Assembly: GCA_905221605.1 (NCBI GenBank) | Contig: CAJNDS010002692.1 | Coordinates: 1 to 64,000, forward strand | Length of the DNA: 64,000 nt | Source of the DNA: Symbiodinium natans | Taxonomy: Eukaryota; Sar; Dinophyceae; Suessiales; Symbiodiniaceae | Reading direction: 5' to 3' | In this document: positions 23,500-35,964 of the stretch, one piece after another | Layout of the letters: each line of letters opens with the position of its first letter | How positions within the stretch are numbered: the first letter of the stretch is position 1 | Made by a program: the position numbers and the translations under genes | The notes under the pieces: generated by a model | What the model saw: the letters and a program-made list of their open reading frames with translations, nothing else | The model's database searches: none | Told to the model about the DNA's origin: nothing

Positions 23500-26050
23500 T
23501 CTCTCATTCTCAGTCCCAAGCAGTTCAAGCAACAAAAGCCGGCACCGCCCCATACGCTCAGGGGATACTGAAAGAGTTTGAGCAGCCGGACAAGTTGAAC
23601 TTGGTCTTGCCCTTGTTCATGCTGCGAGCGTGTGCATGTCTGGTGCGACCGCCCCACATGCCCCATCACTGGGTCGCGGCCCTCGGCCTATTACCTGTGT
23701 GAGGGATTGCACGGACAAGGGCCGTGTTCCTTAGGAGTGAAGTGTCCCAAGGCCAACCCAAACCACCCGGCTTGGGGGGGGCGCTTAGGGGAACGAACCC
23801 AGACGGAAGCCGGGAACAGTAACATCCGTGAGGGTGGCTGTCACCTTGCTCTTTGTGGAGGCGAGCCTCGGCTAAGGTTTCCGTCTTCCATAGGCTGGAG
23901 TGCATCCCCACGCCGCCCATTCACTCACACGCAAAGCTCAAAACTCCATGAGAGACTTTGTACCGGGACTGCAGTGGATTTGAGTGGATTCTATACATGA
24001 GTTTATCATCTTCAGCCATTTACTGTGAATGCGGTGACCGGCAGGATACAGCATGGCCTCCTTTCCTCGTTTCCGCATGGCATCCCATCGGTCAGAGATT
24101 TCCTGCTAGCCCAACGTGTTCATGTTCAACCTGTTTGCCTTGGACACATTAACGACGAGTGCACTCTGAGCATCAGTAGTTTGCTGACACACGCGCTTCT
24201 GCCTTGCGCTCGCAGACTTGCCTGTGAATTTCCGTGCTGGCCTTGCGGAAATCAGAACAACTTGGGCGGAGAATGATGAGAGTGACACTTGAGGCTGGAA
24301 CGGCTTCGGGTGGCCGCCTGACATGTGCAGGCAGCTACATTGAGTGTCAGCACTCCAGAATTCGGCACGCTTGTCCTCTTTGCCGGAACAAGCTGCTTGC
24401 CATGCTTGCCAGGACCTTGACACAACTGATCTCAAGTGCCAATGGCAGGGGCTCCTGCTTATCGGCCTTGGCCCGTAGAGTTCGATTGTACAAGGTCGTA
24501 CCAGCCTTTTACTGGCCTGGACAACATGTCGGAGCAGCATTGGCGGAGTGGAGGGTAGCATGCTGCAGAATGCTGTGGCCTGACTTGTATGCCGCCTGGC
24601 ACAGATTCCATGACCTCAGGCTTGGAAATTCTTGTCAGGGCATCAAGTGGGACCCAAATAAGCTTTCTGCCCAATGAAGGTCGGTCTTCACATCCATCGG
24701 CCTCGGGTAAACTTCGCTATGATTGTTCGCGTTCTCAAATCATGCTTCATTGGGCTACCATACGTGTACTACAAGCGGGTAGGTTGAGTCACATCTTTGC
24801 GTGTGAAGTCACATCTCCCAGTGACACGCGGCTGCGAGCGAAGTCACATCACCCAGCGTCAAGTCGCATCACAAAGACATGTGTTGAAGCCATTCCCCCA
24901 ATGTGCACGCGCCACACACGCTGTTCTCGACACACATGCAAAATACGCACTTGTTACCGCACGCCTGGGAGGGGAGCACATTTTTGTCAGCGTGAATGAG
25001 ATTTGGGCTTGGGGGTGCAAGTGGGTTCTGACCAATCTTGGAATTTCGCGAATGCCCAGTGTGCACGCGCCCGAGATGCGACTTTTCCCTCGAAGGGACG
25101 ACTTAACCTACCCGCTTGTACACCAAGAATGCGGGCCTCCCGGACCTGGCGATGCCGTCTGCGCCCCATGCTGTGCAAACCCCGTCGCCTGAGGATGCAT
25201 TGACGCTCCGCAGCTCGGCAGCGTATCACCGATCACACATTCAGAGCGGCCCGACTGCAGAAGACTTTGTGCAGCGGCACCCGGTCAGAGGCTTGTTCGT
25301 CCTCTGCAGATGACGAACACCACAGGCAGTACTTTTGTGCACTAGGCGACCCCACAAGCCGCTGTCCGGAACGGCCGCTGGAACGGCTGGCACGGCACGG
25401 GCGATGTAAAGCTCCTCTCTTCGTGCAGGGGCCGTGCGCACCTGGACCCACTAGGAGCACATCAGCCCACATCACTGCACATCACTGCAGACTGCGGACT
25501 GGGTGTGACAAGTGCTGACAACGAGCAATTAAGTGAGGGCCTGAGGCATCACATTATGCACATCTTCACATGGCCCGAGCAGGTTGTGCTGCTGTGGCTG
25601 CTGTAAATCTTGCTTGCACTACGACTACGTGACTATGTGCTGAAGCCGACTTCTTCCTGGCTCTTGAAGACGAAGGCTCGCAATGTGGCTGGCTTGACGA
25701 GTGCTGTCTGACTTTTTTGGATCGCGTTGAGACTCTTCTTATGCAACGAGCAAGTTTCGTTCTAGAAGCTGGCTATGTCGTTGGTGAGGCATTTTGTGCC
25801 TTACTTTCCTGCTTGTTGATCTTCTTGCTGCCGATGAGAGTTTGCAGGCATGTCGCGAAGGGAGCAAAATTTGATGCGAGCAGTAGGATTCAGTCCTTGC
25901 CGCACGCTTTGTCATACTTCCTGACTTTGCCCACGCTTTCTTGCAGTCGCTGTTTTCACTTCTGGCGTCTGGCTAGGACCTGCTGCGCCAACATGGACTT
26001 GCCTAAGGCAGCTTGTTGGCAACAGCCAGTCTGGACCCACGTCGCTCCGT
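23500..26050. other. No gene recognised
   Basis: Open frames here on both strands are short, overlap each other and show no family motif. 24780-24880 contains imperfect repeats of the word AAGTCACATC spaced about 20-25 bases apart. Short exons of the neighbouring genes could lie here unseen. Confidence 0.4.
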
Positions 26051-26061
26051 GTCACTGCGTG

Positions 26062-27560
26062 TCACTGCGAAGCGGCTAGTGGGGAATCGTCATCAAGGCC
26101 AGCCGATGCCATGGATGCCATTGATGCCATCTCCTCTGCTTCCTTCTCTCTCATCTCCTGCTCTCGTAGGTCACGTTCACGCATCTCCAGCTCCTTCTCG
26201 CGAATCTGGAACATGTCCAGAATCTTCTGCTTCTTCTGCTGCAGACCCATCTTGTCCTGGACGGACTCAAGTCAAGTCTAACACACATGTAGAGAGGCGA
26301 CTCAAATTGCCTTTTTGATGAGGCCCTGGCCGTGTCGTAGATGGTGGCATGCGCTGCTGCCGTCTTGCCTTCTTTGTCAACTGCCTCTGCTTTGGCACAT
26401 GGCTTTTGCACATGCTTTGCCCCATGCACAAGACTTTGCGCCGCGGAAGACTCGGGGGCGCAAGCCGAGGACCAAGGCAAAAAACACTGGGGCTCTCACG
26501 CGGATGTTTGCGTTGAACTCCACGAGCTTCTGGGCAACTGCAACCTGTCAGTTGCAGATTTTGTACTTGTGTATTGGCAGCATTTAGACCGTTGCTCTGT
26601 TACCAGTATCTAGAATCTAGACCGGAGATGCTGGCGCCTGGCCCACAATGGAGGCATGCATCAGTGGAGTCATCCCTTGCATGTCCTTATGCAGGTGAAG
26701 CATGGCACCGATCTGGGCAAACTCGTGCTTTCCAGTGCAATGCGGTAGACAGAAGTATTCTGAGACGAGTGTCCGGAAGGTCCACGTGTGCGTTTCGCTC
26801 CAGAAGCTCCTGTAGGATCGGAAACCGTTGCCAGATGTTGCCAGCATGCGGTCATGAACACAAGGTGCGGGCCACCAGCCTCCGCAATATGCAACTGCCC
26901 TTTTTCAGCCGCCCAGCTCAATGGTGTTCGACCGGTGACGTCACGCACCTACCAGGTGAGGCAAGTGCGATGTTGAGAACATGCACACGTTGGACATTTC
27001 ACAAGTCCTAAACGCAGAGACCAGCATCGCCCCTGCGCCTCCATGTCTGCACCACTTTCGAGAAGTACAGATGCAACCTGAACTTTCAGGAAGCTAAAGT
27101 CACCAAGTCCCAACCAAGCAAGCGAACTTCCTAGAATCTTCTTCTCGTCAAGGGCGCCTCCAGCCAACCTCTTTGCGCAGCCAAAGTTAAGGCTGTGGCC
27201 TGAATACCGTAAGAACACAGACCAAAGCGTTAACATCGAACTCGCAAAATTGTTACTTGCGTGTGGGGGTTATGACGATGGGCTGTGGCAGTTGCCTCAA
27301 TTATGACTTGCTGAGGCATGGGCCTCAGTCTCCATCTGCAGCTGATTCACATCTGCTCCCCAATCAATCAACTTCTGGACCACCTGAGAAAAGAGTGCAG
27401 AGTCCAACCTTCACAGAGTGGTGACCCCATGTGTGCACACTTCCTCCCACTTCTGTTTGTCTCGGGATTGCTGCCTCGCTTTGCCCATTCTGAGCCGCTC
27501 CTAGAAGTGCTGTTCCTCTGGGAGCATCCTCCTGCTTGACGTTGCAGCTTATCAAGTCCT
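26062..27560 (-). CDS. Ankyrin-repeat protein with C-terminal coiled coil, multi-exon
   Basis: Ankyrin units occur in order on the minus strand in different frames: APRGTALLGAAQNGQSE (27525-27472), VVQKLIDWGADVNQLQ (about 27385-27340), VASVLLESGADMEAQGR (27080-27027), VTGRTPLSWAAEKGQLHIAE (about 26940-26880), ILQELLERNAHVDLPD (about 26815-26765) and KDMQGMTPLMHASIVGQ (26688-26637). Each has the TPL..A or LLxxGAD signature. Downstream, 26250-26062 encodes a highly charged helix (REKELEMRERDLREQEMRE), probably a coiled coil. Ankyrin arrays bind proteins; no catalytic domain is visible. The exon borders were not worked out, and the N-terminus may lie above 27.7 kb. The coiled coil could belong to a separate gene. 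Confidence 0.7.
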
Positions 27561-27829
27561 CAAGAGCTCAGGGCTCAAGGATGCTCAAGGATGCTCAAGG
27601 GTATCATGCCCCTGGATTCAGTGATGGGACGACGCCAGCAAGTCTCCTCCTCCTCCCAAGGACCATCGTCCACCTACACGCAGCAGTGGCGACCCGCTCT
27701 TGATAAGCGCTGCCAACGAAGCTTGCACACTTGCCTGTGTGAGCAAGTGCTGACCGGTGGCGAGAAGCAAGGCTGCAACAGCCTCTGTGCTGCCCTGTCG
27801 AGAATCATGCTCAGGTGGTGCTTACAAGC

Positions 27830-28500
27830 TCAAACTAAGCCTCCTCTGCTCTCTGTGCTTCTTTAGAGCACTGCGCTGTGGGAGCGCTAGCTCTCGGCCT
27901 CTCTTGCCGCATAGATGAAAGCCAGCTTGTGAAAGGCTGCGGGGCTGGGAATGGCAGCTTCCATGAGGTCGCCCCCGCGCATCCTCGCAATATCTCGGAA
28001 TCTTCCTTTTCATGGGAATCCCGGTATCCCATGGCAAACTGATACAGCTTCTGCTAATGTTCCTGAGACGGCGACTCCAACAACGCCGCAGCTGTGGCTT
28101 TCCTTCCCATCTTCTGAACCTCATGTTCTCAATATGTTCTGAATAAGTTCCCAATATGTTCTCAACATGTTCCCAATCTGTTCTGAATATGTCAAGGAAT
28201 GTTGGGACTTGACCCGTGCCCACACGGAAGTGCCTCTGGCAGCTTCTCCGCGAAAAGGTCGCTAAAGGCCTTGCCACATAACAACAAGACAGCGATAAGA
28301 AGGATCTGCAAATGTGTTTTTCGTACCTGGTGGCGGTGATTGACCTTGTAGTTCCGCTGTTCCGGATCTCGATCTGGCACCTCAGCGAGATAGCGGAAGG
28401 GAAGTCCGAAGTGCTTGGCTTTGTGATTTGCAATACTTGAGCTGGAGGCCGGCCACAGAACACAGTAAGGCTGTGCCTCCGGTCGCTTCCTGACGTGCAA
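27830..28500 (-). CDS. Exon candidates of an unknown protein
   Basis: Two minus-strand frames look coding: FRYLAEVPDRDPEQRNYKV (about 28410-28340, followed by a GT-like border) and LYQFAMGYRDSHEKEDSEIL with the following WKLPFPAPQPFTSWLSSM (about 28050-27900, ending in a stop). They flank a short minisatellite. I do not recognise the family. They may be exons of one gene or the 5' part of the ankyrin gene that follows. Confidence 0.35.
28118..28195. repeat. Short minisatellite, ATGTTCTCAAT-type unit
   Basis: About five imperfect copies of a 15-16 base unit (ATGTTCTCAATATGTTC, ATGTTCTGAATA, ATGTTCCCAAT) stand in tandem. The minus frame through them reads as a repeated EHIEN-like peptide, a by-product of the repeat. 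Confidence 0.75.
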
Positions 28501-28699
28501 GGATGTGCAACGTCATGCAACACAACATGCCTAAACTGTACGTATAGCATGCCAGTACTCAGTACTGTGTCTACAAGCATCTTCAAGCCTAAGCCCTAAG
28601 CTAAACCCGTCACCTGGGCAGCGTGGCGGAACACACAAGCCTCGCCTGAGTTGCATGGCAGCTCCAACATCCAGGAGGAATTTGAGCAAGGCCTGAGAC

Positions 28700-29890
28700 T
28701 GCTTCAAGATGCTTCGCCCAAACAAGAGTTGCTCTAAGATCTGCCCCCAAATACGGCAGTTCAGAGGAGCATGTTTTCACACAACTTCGTCTGTCTGTGG
28801 CGCCAGATCTCAGACATCAGCTTGATCAAGCGGGATCGCCATCTCTTTACCTTTGATGGACTCTTTCGACTAGACCGAGGTAGGGGACCATGAGACCGCG
28901 AGAGATGGAGATTATTGGGACGCTGCTGGACACTTTAGCTTCCTCCTCAGCTCAGGCACTGTGAATGTCCCATTCGACGTGAGAAACGTCGATCTCTCCC
29001 TGCTCGCCCAGAACACCACGTACCGCCACCTGGAGGTTAGGTAACAAATGGCAACAACAGGACCCCACATCCGCAAAATCCTAGAAACAACAGGCTGCGT
29101 GGCTGCAAGATGCTGCATGTTTGCACCTCGACGTTGCTGTCCACAAGCTTTCTGAGAGATGCAATTGGCGCCTACAAGCAGAGCTCAGGCCTCGCCTGGT
29201 ATCTGGCTGTTCAGATGGCATGGGTCTACCATAGGTTTTCAGGCCTTGCCCTGATGGACATTCTTCATGAGCCTCTTGAGGTGGTTCTTCCTGACGGTTC
29301 GCGGCTCTCGCAACAACCAAAGCAGAAGAACATCTGAGAGCAGAGCATAGCCACACTTAGGACGCACGGAATGAAAGATGGCGGTGGCCCCCACAAGCCG
29401 CGCGCGTCCCCCAGGAAGCAACCAAAGAAGCGAGGGGCCTCTCTTGCAACGCCAGGTCTCCACGAACCTCGCGAGGGGCTCGATGCAACAAATGTGCAAG
29501 CGATGACAGTCAAGGAATTCAGGGAGTACAGAATGATACAGAATGAATATCCAAGCACCTTGTGCACCTGCTCCAGATCCAGCATCTCACAGGCTTCTTG
29601 GCACACTTCGGCCACCTGTCCAACTCTTAGCTGGTCCTAGCTGCTCTATCGCCAAAGCATAAATGTGCTTCAAGCCTTACGAGTGCTCTTCAGTCTCGGG
29701 TTGCTTTGGCAGTTTGTGGCTTTCGCTGGATTGTTAGGCCTTCGTCCCAATGAGCAGGCATGACACGGCGCTCAGCTTTGATCGATCGCAGTTCGTCACG
29801 AGGTTGTCCATGAACCTAGTCAGGCTGGGGGTTGTGTGGGATTCGTAGACTGCGATAACAGGTGCTCGCTGGTTCCGGTTTCGGGCTTCG
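28700..29890. other. No gene recognised
   Basis: Only short overlapping frames without motifs on either strand. Nothing distinctive in base composition. Confidence 0.4.
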
Positions 29891-29989
29891 GCTCGATATT
29901 TGCCGGGGTTCACGGGTACCCACCACCTACTTTTTGTCGGCCGGTGCAACCTTTTTGAATTGTTTTGCAATTACGCTTCCGAGCGTCAG

Positions 29990-30345
29990 CAAATTGGTAG
30001 AAAGCGAAGTTGTTGGTGCATCTTCGCTTGCTGTGCGGTTGTTTTGCCTACTAGTGCGTCTTCGCATATCGCACGGTTGCTTTGCTTATTGACGCGCCTT
30101 CACCATCGTGCGGTTGCTTTGCTTATTGGTGCGTCTTTGTTTACTGCACGGTTGTTTTGCTTAAAGGTGCGTCGTTGCTTGCGGCGGTTTTGCTTGTTGG
30201 TGTGTCTTCGCTTACTGTCGTGGTGCATCTTCGTTTGCTGTGCGGTTGTGTTGCTTACTGGTGCGACTTCACTTACGTTTTGCTGTTGGTGTGTCTTTGC
30301 TTGCTGTGCGGTTGTTCTGCTTCTTGGTAAGTCTTCACGTACTTT
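29990..30345. repeat. Degenerate 40-45 bp minisatellite
   Basis: The plus strand repeats a unit of about 40-45 bases, roughly GGTGCGTCTTCGCTTACTGTGCGGTTGTTTTGCTTACT in broken and variable copies, about eight times. A 200-codon plus-strand frame (29900-30502) runs through it and reads as Leu/Val/Cys-rich repeats such as CAVVLL and LVRLHL. I read this as a satellite by-product and not as a membrane protein gene. Confidence 0.7.
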
Positions 30346-31089
30346 GTTCTTTAATTCTGGGTTTCATTGGTGCATTTGGGGGACTTTGGCTCCCGCAATG
30401 GAAAGTAGTATTCCCGGAAAGGCTCGGGCCAAAACAAATCTCTTTAATTCACTGAAAGGGTTCAGTTCAATAAGATCCTCGGATGAGGGCTCTTTGGAGT
30501 GATAAAAAGCACAAGCCCCGAAACCCTAAGCCCTAAGCAAACTGTATCAACCACCTCCCCCTGCATCCCCGCCCCTGCAGCCTCTTTACACCGGTGTCGT
30601 TCACGGTGCGACACCCTTGGAGGTCAAGGAGAATGTCCTGCGCCGCCAAACAACAGCACCTGCTTATATCGACAGCTTCAATGCTGCAAGCCTGTCCTGT
30701 ACTTCCGGCGACAAGAAATTTGCCACCTCCGCGAGGCAGCTGTTTTTGATACCTGAGCTTGTCTGGCTTGAGACGGCGACAGTAAGGATCGGACTGAGCC
30801 ACCGGCAACTTCCTTTCAAATCCAGCGTTAGTCTCTGAAGCCTCGCGAGATCTCGCGAGCACATCCATCCATCGCCAACCCCAGGTCAGTGCCGGTCAGC
30901 TCCTCGGCGACAAGTTCTTCACCAGAAGAAGAAGCTCCTGAGCCGCAGCCAGGCCGAGTGTCCACGCACAGAGTCTGCTAGAGCAAACTGCGGGTGCAAG
31001 TGGTGATTCTCCTCGTCAACAGATGTAAGGCCACCTCGCAAGACCAACGCTTGCAGGAACTCTTAGACAATGGGCCACAGGGGTCACAG

Positions 31090-32220
31090 GATTGTCACAG
31101 GATTCTACCATCCACGCCTCCGCCCAGGCTGACGTCAACTTCAACGTTCTCAACATCTTTCGCCAACGCATCTGCCACGAGCTCCTTGATGAAAGCACAA
31201 CTGAACTAGAGGTTCAAGATGATTCAAGCCGGCCGCCACGTTCCTTCAAGCATGCCAAGTCTGCACGACCGGGATCCTCACGTGCGTGCTGCAATCCGGT
31301 GAGATTTTGGAAACACGGACAGAAGCTGTGGCCTTCTCTTCGAAGACTTTTCGTATGAAGGTAAGCGCAAAGAGGCCGTTCAGCCTTGCAACTACAACGG
31401 AATGACTGACTGTGTCATGGTCTGGGGTACAGTCGTTGTTGCATTCTGCCTGGTGTTCACTGCCTCCACATCCGAACCGACAACCTTGCCACAACCCTCT
31501 TGAAGGATGTTGCAGGACAGCACGGATGATGTCAGATGATGTCAGTTGGCCTTGACCATTTGCTTCAGCAAGTGGCAGCGGTCCTGGTGCAGAGGTGAAG
31601 GCAAGTAAAGTACCGGTCTCACGCGGTCTCACTGACCATGTCATGCCGCAATTCTGGGAAGTTTCCGGACCTCGTCCAGGGAGGTCTGCGCCAACTGAAT
31701 CTGGTGTCGGAGATAAGTTTCGACCACCGAGATTGGGAATTCCTGGCGACAAACAAACCGTCTAATCACAGCAGTCACAGCAGTGCAGCCAAACTTTGCT
31801 TGCATCCGCCTTTTCTCGTGCAGCCTTTGCTGCAAGGCCACTTCCAGGCAGGCGTCCTTCCATTGCCTTTCTGCGCAGCAGTTTTACGATGCAGGGCTCC
31901 CAGTACCCCACACATCCCCACACCACCTCCTCCTCATCAATGAGGTTGTAGGTGATGATCTCGGCCTGCTGAAAACCAGGCTGTCGCACTACACTTTTGC
32001 GGCTTTCCTGGTCTTCCTCTAGCTGATGGTCAAAGACTCCTGATACCCCACAGTGCTCTACACGCCTTGCCCGCCGCCATTACCTGTGCAAGGGCTCCCT
32101 TCTCGTGCTACAGCTGCGAAGGCAGTGTGCTGCGTACTCTGAGCTTCTTGCGGCAATGTCCATGGGTGTTCTCGAGTGTCCATGCCCAGCAGCTGTGCCA
32201 AGACACTGCAGCACCTGCCA
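31090..32220 (-). CDS. Exon candidates, possibly an ankyrin-type protein
   Basis: Minus-strand frames with coding character: HSRTPMDIAARSSEYAAHCL (about 32190-32130) resembles the TPLxIA turn of an ankyrin unit; EIITYNLIDEEEVV (about 31965-31920); ALQQRLHEKRRMQAKFGC (31840-31785); FPISVVETYLRHQIQLAQTS (about 31740-31670); and KELVADALAKDVENVEVDV (about 31190-31130). The frames differ, so they would be separate exons. Only the first hints at a family; the rest are unassigned and may belong to more than one gene. Confidence 0.35.
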
Positions 32221-33344
32221 TGAACATTTAGCATTGCTTGACATTGCTTGACCCTGGCGTGTGAACTCCACATAACTCCACCACTCAAAGAAGCGACCCC
32301 ACCAGCCTCGAACGTGCACCAGAGCCGTTTGGCTCCCTCAGCCGGTCCATCTCCAGTGACGTCCTCCGATCTGCACCGCCGTTCCAAGAATCAGTGGACA
32401 AAGCAACATTTCAATCTACTATTGACCCCCTGAATGTCCAAAGTGTCCTGCAAGACAAGGAGCAGCCTGCTCTCGGCTGTGTTCATCGCGGTGCACATGG
32501 CAGACCTGATATGCAGAAGTGTCGCTTCTTTTGGTGATCCTCAGCGGGAACGCATCTTCAGGACACAGCTGGTACGAAGTAAAGACACAAGCGGGGAAGG
32601 GAAGGCCGTGGCTCTGCTGGCTCTGGCTCTGGGCAGTGGTGCCTGAAGGCTCGCAGAAGCGACAAAAACTTCACGAAGAGCTCGCAACTCATTCGAAACG
32701 TTGATGCCTGTGGGCATAAGCCCAAATCCAGAAGCTTGTGCAGCGACGAAGGCCCCTGTCAACATGAGCCAACTCACAGAGTCTCAAGGCTGCCGTGGTT
32801 TTCCGGAATGCCGCAATGCCTAGTCTGCACGTGCTGCCCGATGCACTCCACAAAGGAAGCATGCCTGCTGCAATGCACCCGCTGCAAGACCCTCAAAAAC
32901 GACCCGCCACTAGCAGTCGTACATACGAGTACCTACGTCAACATACCTCACGGTACCTCATCGTGTCGGGCGGCTTAGCTGGCTGGGATTGAATCAATTG
33001 GCTTCCGTCGAGCGACATCATAGGTTTCCTGTGCCAAGGCACGGCTGAGACCAGCAGTGGCTGACACACCAATTGGCCGGCTGGGCCTGCAAGGAACTTG
33101 CTTGGAATCTTGGTGCCTGTATTCCTCCATCTGTCTCTAACCAATTCAACCCGAGAGAGAACTGAAACCCTCAGCGCAGCGATCGCTATGTGTCCGCTCT
33201 CCAACCTGGTCTGCCATAAGCTCAACGAAGGAGCTTCGATATGCCTACCATCGGGTGCAGCACAATTCATCCGGTAAAGCTCAATGTCAGGCCTCTGTCG
33301 CAGGCCAGATCAGCCAGGAGTCCACATGGTACAAGTTGAGAACC

Positions 33345-34950
33345 TTAACTACACAGCCCTACACTCAGATTTGCAGACGACAAAGAAGGTAGTTGGTGAA
33401 TCATTCTGCTCATCGCTTCCTGGGTTGTGAACTTCCATTGTGAGCGCATTGCCCGTCCTTGGAGAGGGCGGGTCCTGCCACATTGCTGAAGCGCAGTGGA
33501 GGCTGTGAGGCTGGGCAGATTCGATTTCCGTGTCTTCCTCATCGGTGATCTCATGCCAGTGGTGGCAGGATTCGTGACAATACCTTGTTCGGTGAAAGAA
33601 GCCGAGCAGACAAGGGTTGAAGCAATCAGCCGAAGGCGCCTAAGGACTTTTCGCAGTTGTGCGACCGTCATAGACCTGCATTTTTCATACAAAGAAAGTC
33701 AAACGTCTGTCCACTGCTTTTGCAGCAATGTTAGCACTTCGGCTGCCTGTCTTGCACCTTGTCGATGTACCCTCTGAAACGGAACCTCTGCTGCAAAACA
33801 GCTAAACCCTCCTGTCAGTCTCTTACAAGGCTGCAGAATGCTGCAGACAAGGCTCTTCTTCGACAAGTTCTGGATGTGACCCGTATCGTATTCCTGCGGA
33901 AGGGTGCTGTGCGATGGGTCACGGAGAGGCATATGGCTGAATGCTGTGCGATGCTGGAGGCATGGGCTGCTGATCTGGTTCCCTGGTTATCTAACCGAGA
34001 CAAGTTCAAGAAGATGCACAAGAAACCCCACGCCTCGCGTTTCTTCTCCCCAAGGGCCTGAAAGAAAGCTCATGAGCTCTCTCGCCCGGGGCGTGAAAAG
34101 TTTCTGCGTCCAACTTTGCCTCCTTGATCCGCCGTGCGGCACCCGGCAAGTTGAGGTTCTCTTCGCACAGGCTGGCCACCGCCAGGGCTCGCGGTTTGTC
34201 AGAGCCTAGCAGAGACTTCCCTGAACAGACTTTCAATAGATCAGTGTAGGTCGGTCGGAGGGGCCAACTCTAAGGCTGCTGCGCACAACGCGTGGTAGCT
34301 GGCGTGCCTGACCACGCCACTGGTTCCAGTCTCTTGCATCCCCGGCTGAGCGCTGATTTCTCTGAATAGAAGCCAAGAGGCATCTGTGACCGCCCTCTGG
34401 AGCTCATTCCGGGCTTTCAGCATCATGTCCTCCATGCGCCCAAAGCTTCTGAAACAATCGGGTGCAAAACTTAGACGGTGCTCGTCAATGCTACTGACAT
34501 GATATGACATGCCTCTTTCAGGCGATGCCCGGACTCGCAAAGCAAGGCGCCAAGCTCATAGATGACCTCGCAGAGATTTCGGAGAAACGACTCGGCCCCC
34601 ATCAGCAAGAAGATGCTCTCAACTTCACCAGGAGACCCGGAGTTTGCCCTTGTCTGTGAAGGACTCCCAGTTGGAATTCTGCAGAGCGAAATCTCGAAGT
34701 GTCCAAAGTCTGCCTGAGCCCAGAAATCTGCAGAAATCCGCCCCGTAGCATAGCAATACTCATGTCGGGTTTTGTCTAAACTTCTTTGCCTGAAGATGTA
34801 CAATGGGCTGTGCCTCATCGACAAAACAGCTGCGCCCCACCTCTAAACGAACCTTAACCATGCCTGCCTGCACAGGACGAATGGGCATCTGCTGGTAAAG
34901 ACGAGAGTTGCCAAATAACTTACTAGAATGTCGCTGCTTTGAAGTCAAAA
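33345..34950 (-). CDS. Unknown protein, five or more exons
   Basis: I do not recognise the family, but a run of strongly protein-like minus-strand frames suggests a real gene: GMVKVRLEVGRSCFVDEAQP (about 34860-34800); GEVESIFLLMGAESFLRNL followed by CEVIYELGALLCESGHRLKE (about 34640-34520), a predicted helical segment; FGRMEDMMLKARNELQRAV with LLFREISAQPG (34450-34340); LLGSDKPRALAVASLCEENL and ARRIKEAKLDAETFHAPGE (34215-34080); SMTVAQLRKVLRRLRL (about 33680-33635), which resembles the helix-turn of a SAP-type motif; and a last exon with DEEDTEIESAQPHSLH and VHNPGSDEQNDSPTTFFVV, closed by a stop near 33350. The exon joins were not resolved. The SAP resemblance is weak. Confidence 0.5.
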
Positions 34951-35964
34951 TTACAGAAGCCCCAAAAGCATCTTGAAGACCAGAAAGATTCGTAGAATTC
35001 CGCCCTAGCGACTCGAATGGGGGCTAAAGCGGAACTCAGCGGAAACAAGCCCAAATTTTACAAAAAAAACAAACCTCTAACCCATCAAGAACGGCAGAAG
35101 AGGGGACCACTAAGGGATTCTGAAGGGATACTAGGGCACATTAGCGCCAAGGCTGTGTGGTTTTTATCTCCCAAGCCATCCTATGATTCAACATACTGCT
35201 TAAATACTTTGCTAGCGTGAGGCCGTGTTTTGTCTAGCAGTCTAGCCGCCACGTTGGGGTTTCCTACTTGTGCACTTGGGCTTCGCCTCAAAAGAGGACG
35301 AAACCTGCTCCAAGCATAATAATGGCCGCGTCCATCATGATTCCTGTGCCGCCCTTTGTGACACTTTCCCTGTCTTGTGTTGAAACTCTCGCGATGCCCC
35401 GTGCCAAGTCACAGTCAGGGCTGAGTTCAGGCCAATGGCTCCGCTTGACCTGCACCATGAGATGAAGAGACCAACCGCAAGAGCTGCAAGAGCCTTGCCT
35501 GGAGGTACATATACTCTTCCGCCTTCACCACTCGCTCCGAGCTGGGTTGTTCGCTGCCTTGGTACGGGCCACAGTGCAAACTGACCCAAGGTGTGCTTAG
35601 CAAGGGTAGCAAGGGTCGGGGCTGCTGTGCAAGCGCGGCAGTGACCGCAGCGATGGAGCAGAAAGTGACTCCGTCAGCTTGGCTGGCCTGAGCATCTACA
35701 GTGCTCTATGCTTGCACACGACAAGGTCGGATGGCTCTCCTGGTGGGAGTCGGGTATGCAGCGACTGCCATGCTTGCAAACGGAAACTGAGCTTGTTGCA
35801 TCGTCCTGCTCTTCGGATCCATCGCTATTGCAGGGGCACATGCAGAATGCTGCTGTGAAGCGAAGGGGAAACTGACGTTTCAACATTTGGTGCACTTGGT
35901 ATGTGCGGTGGAGGCCGGGCTATGTCATTCTTGAGGTTTATCGCGTGTTTGGAAGTTCACCCCT

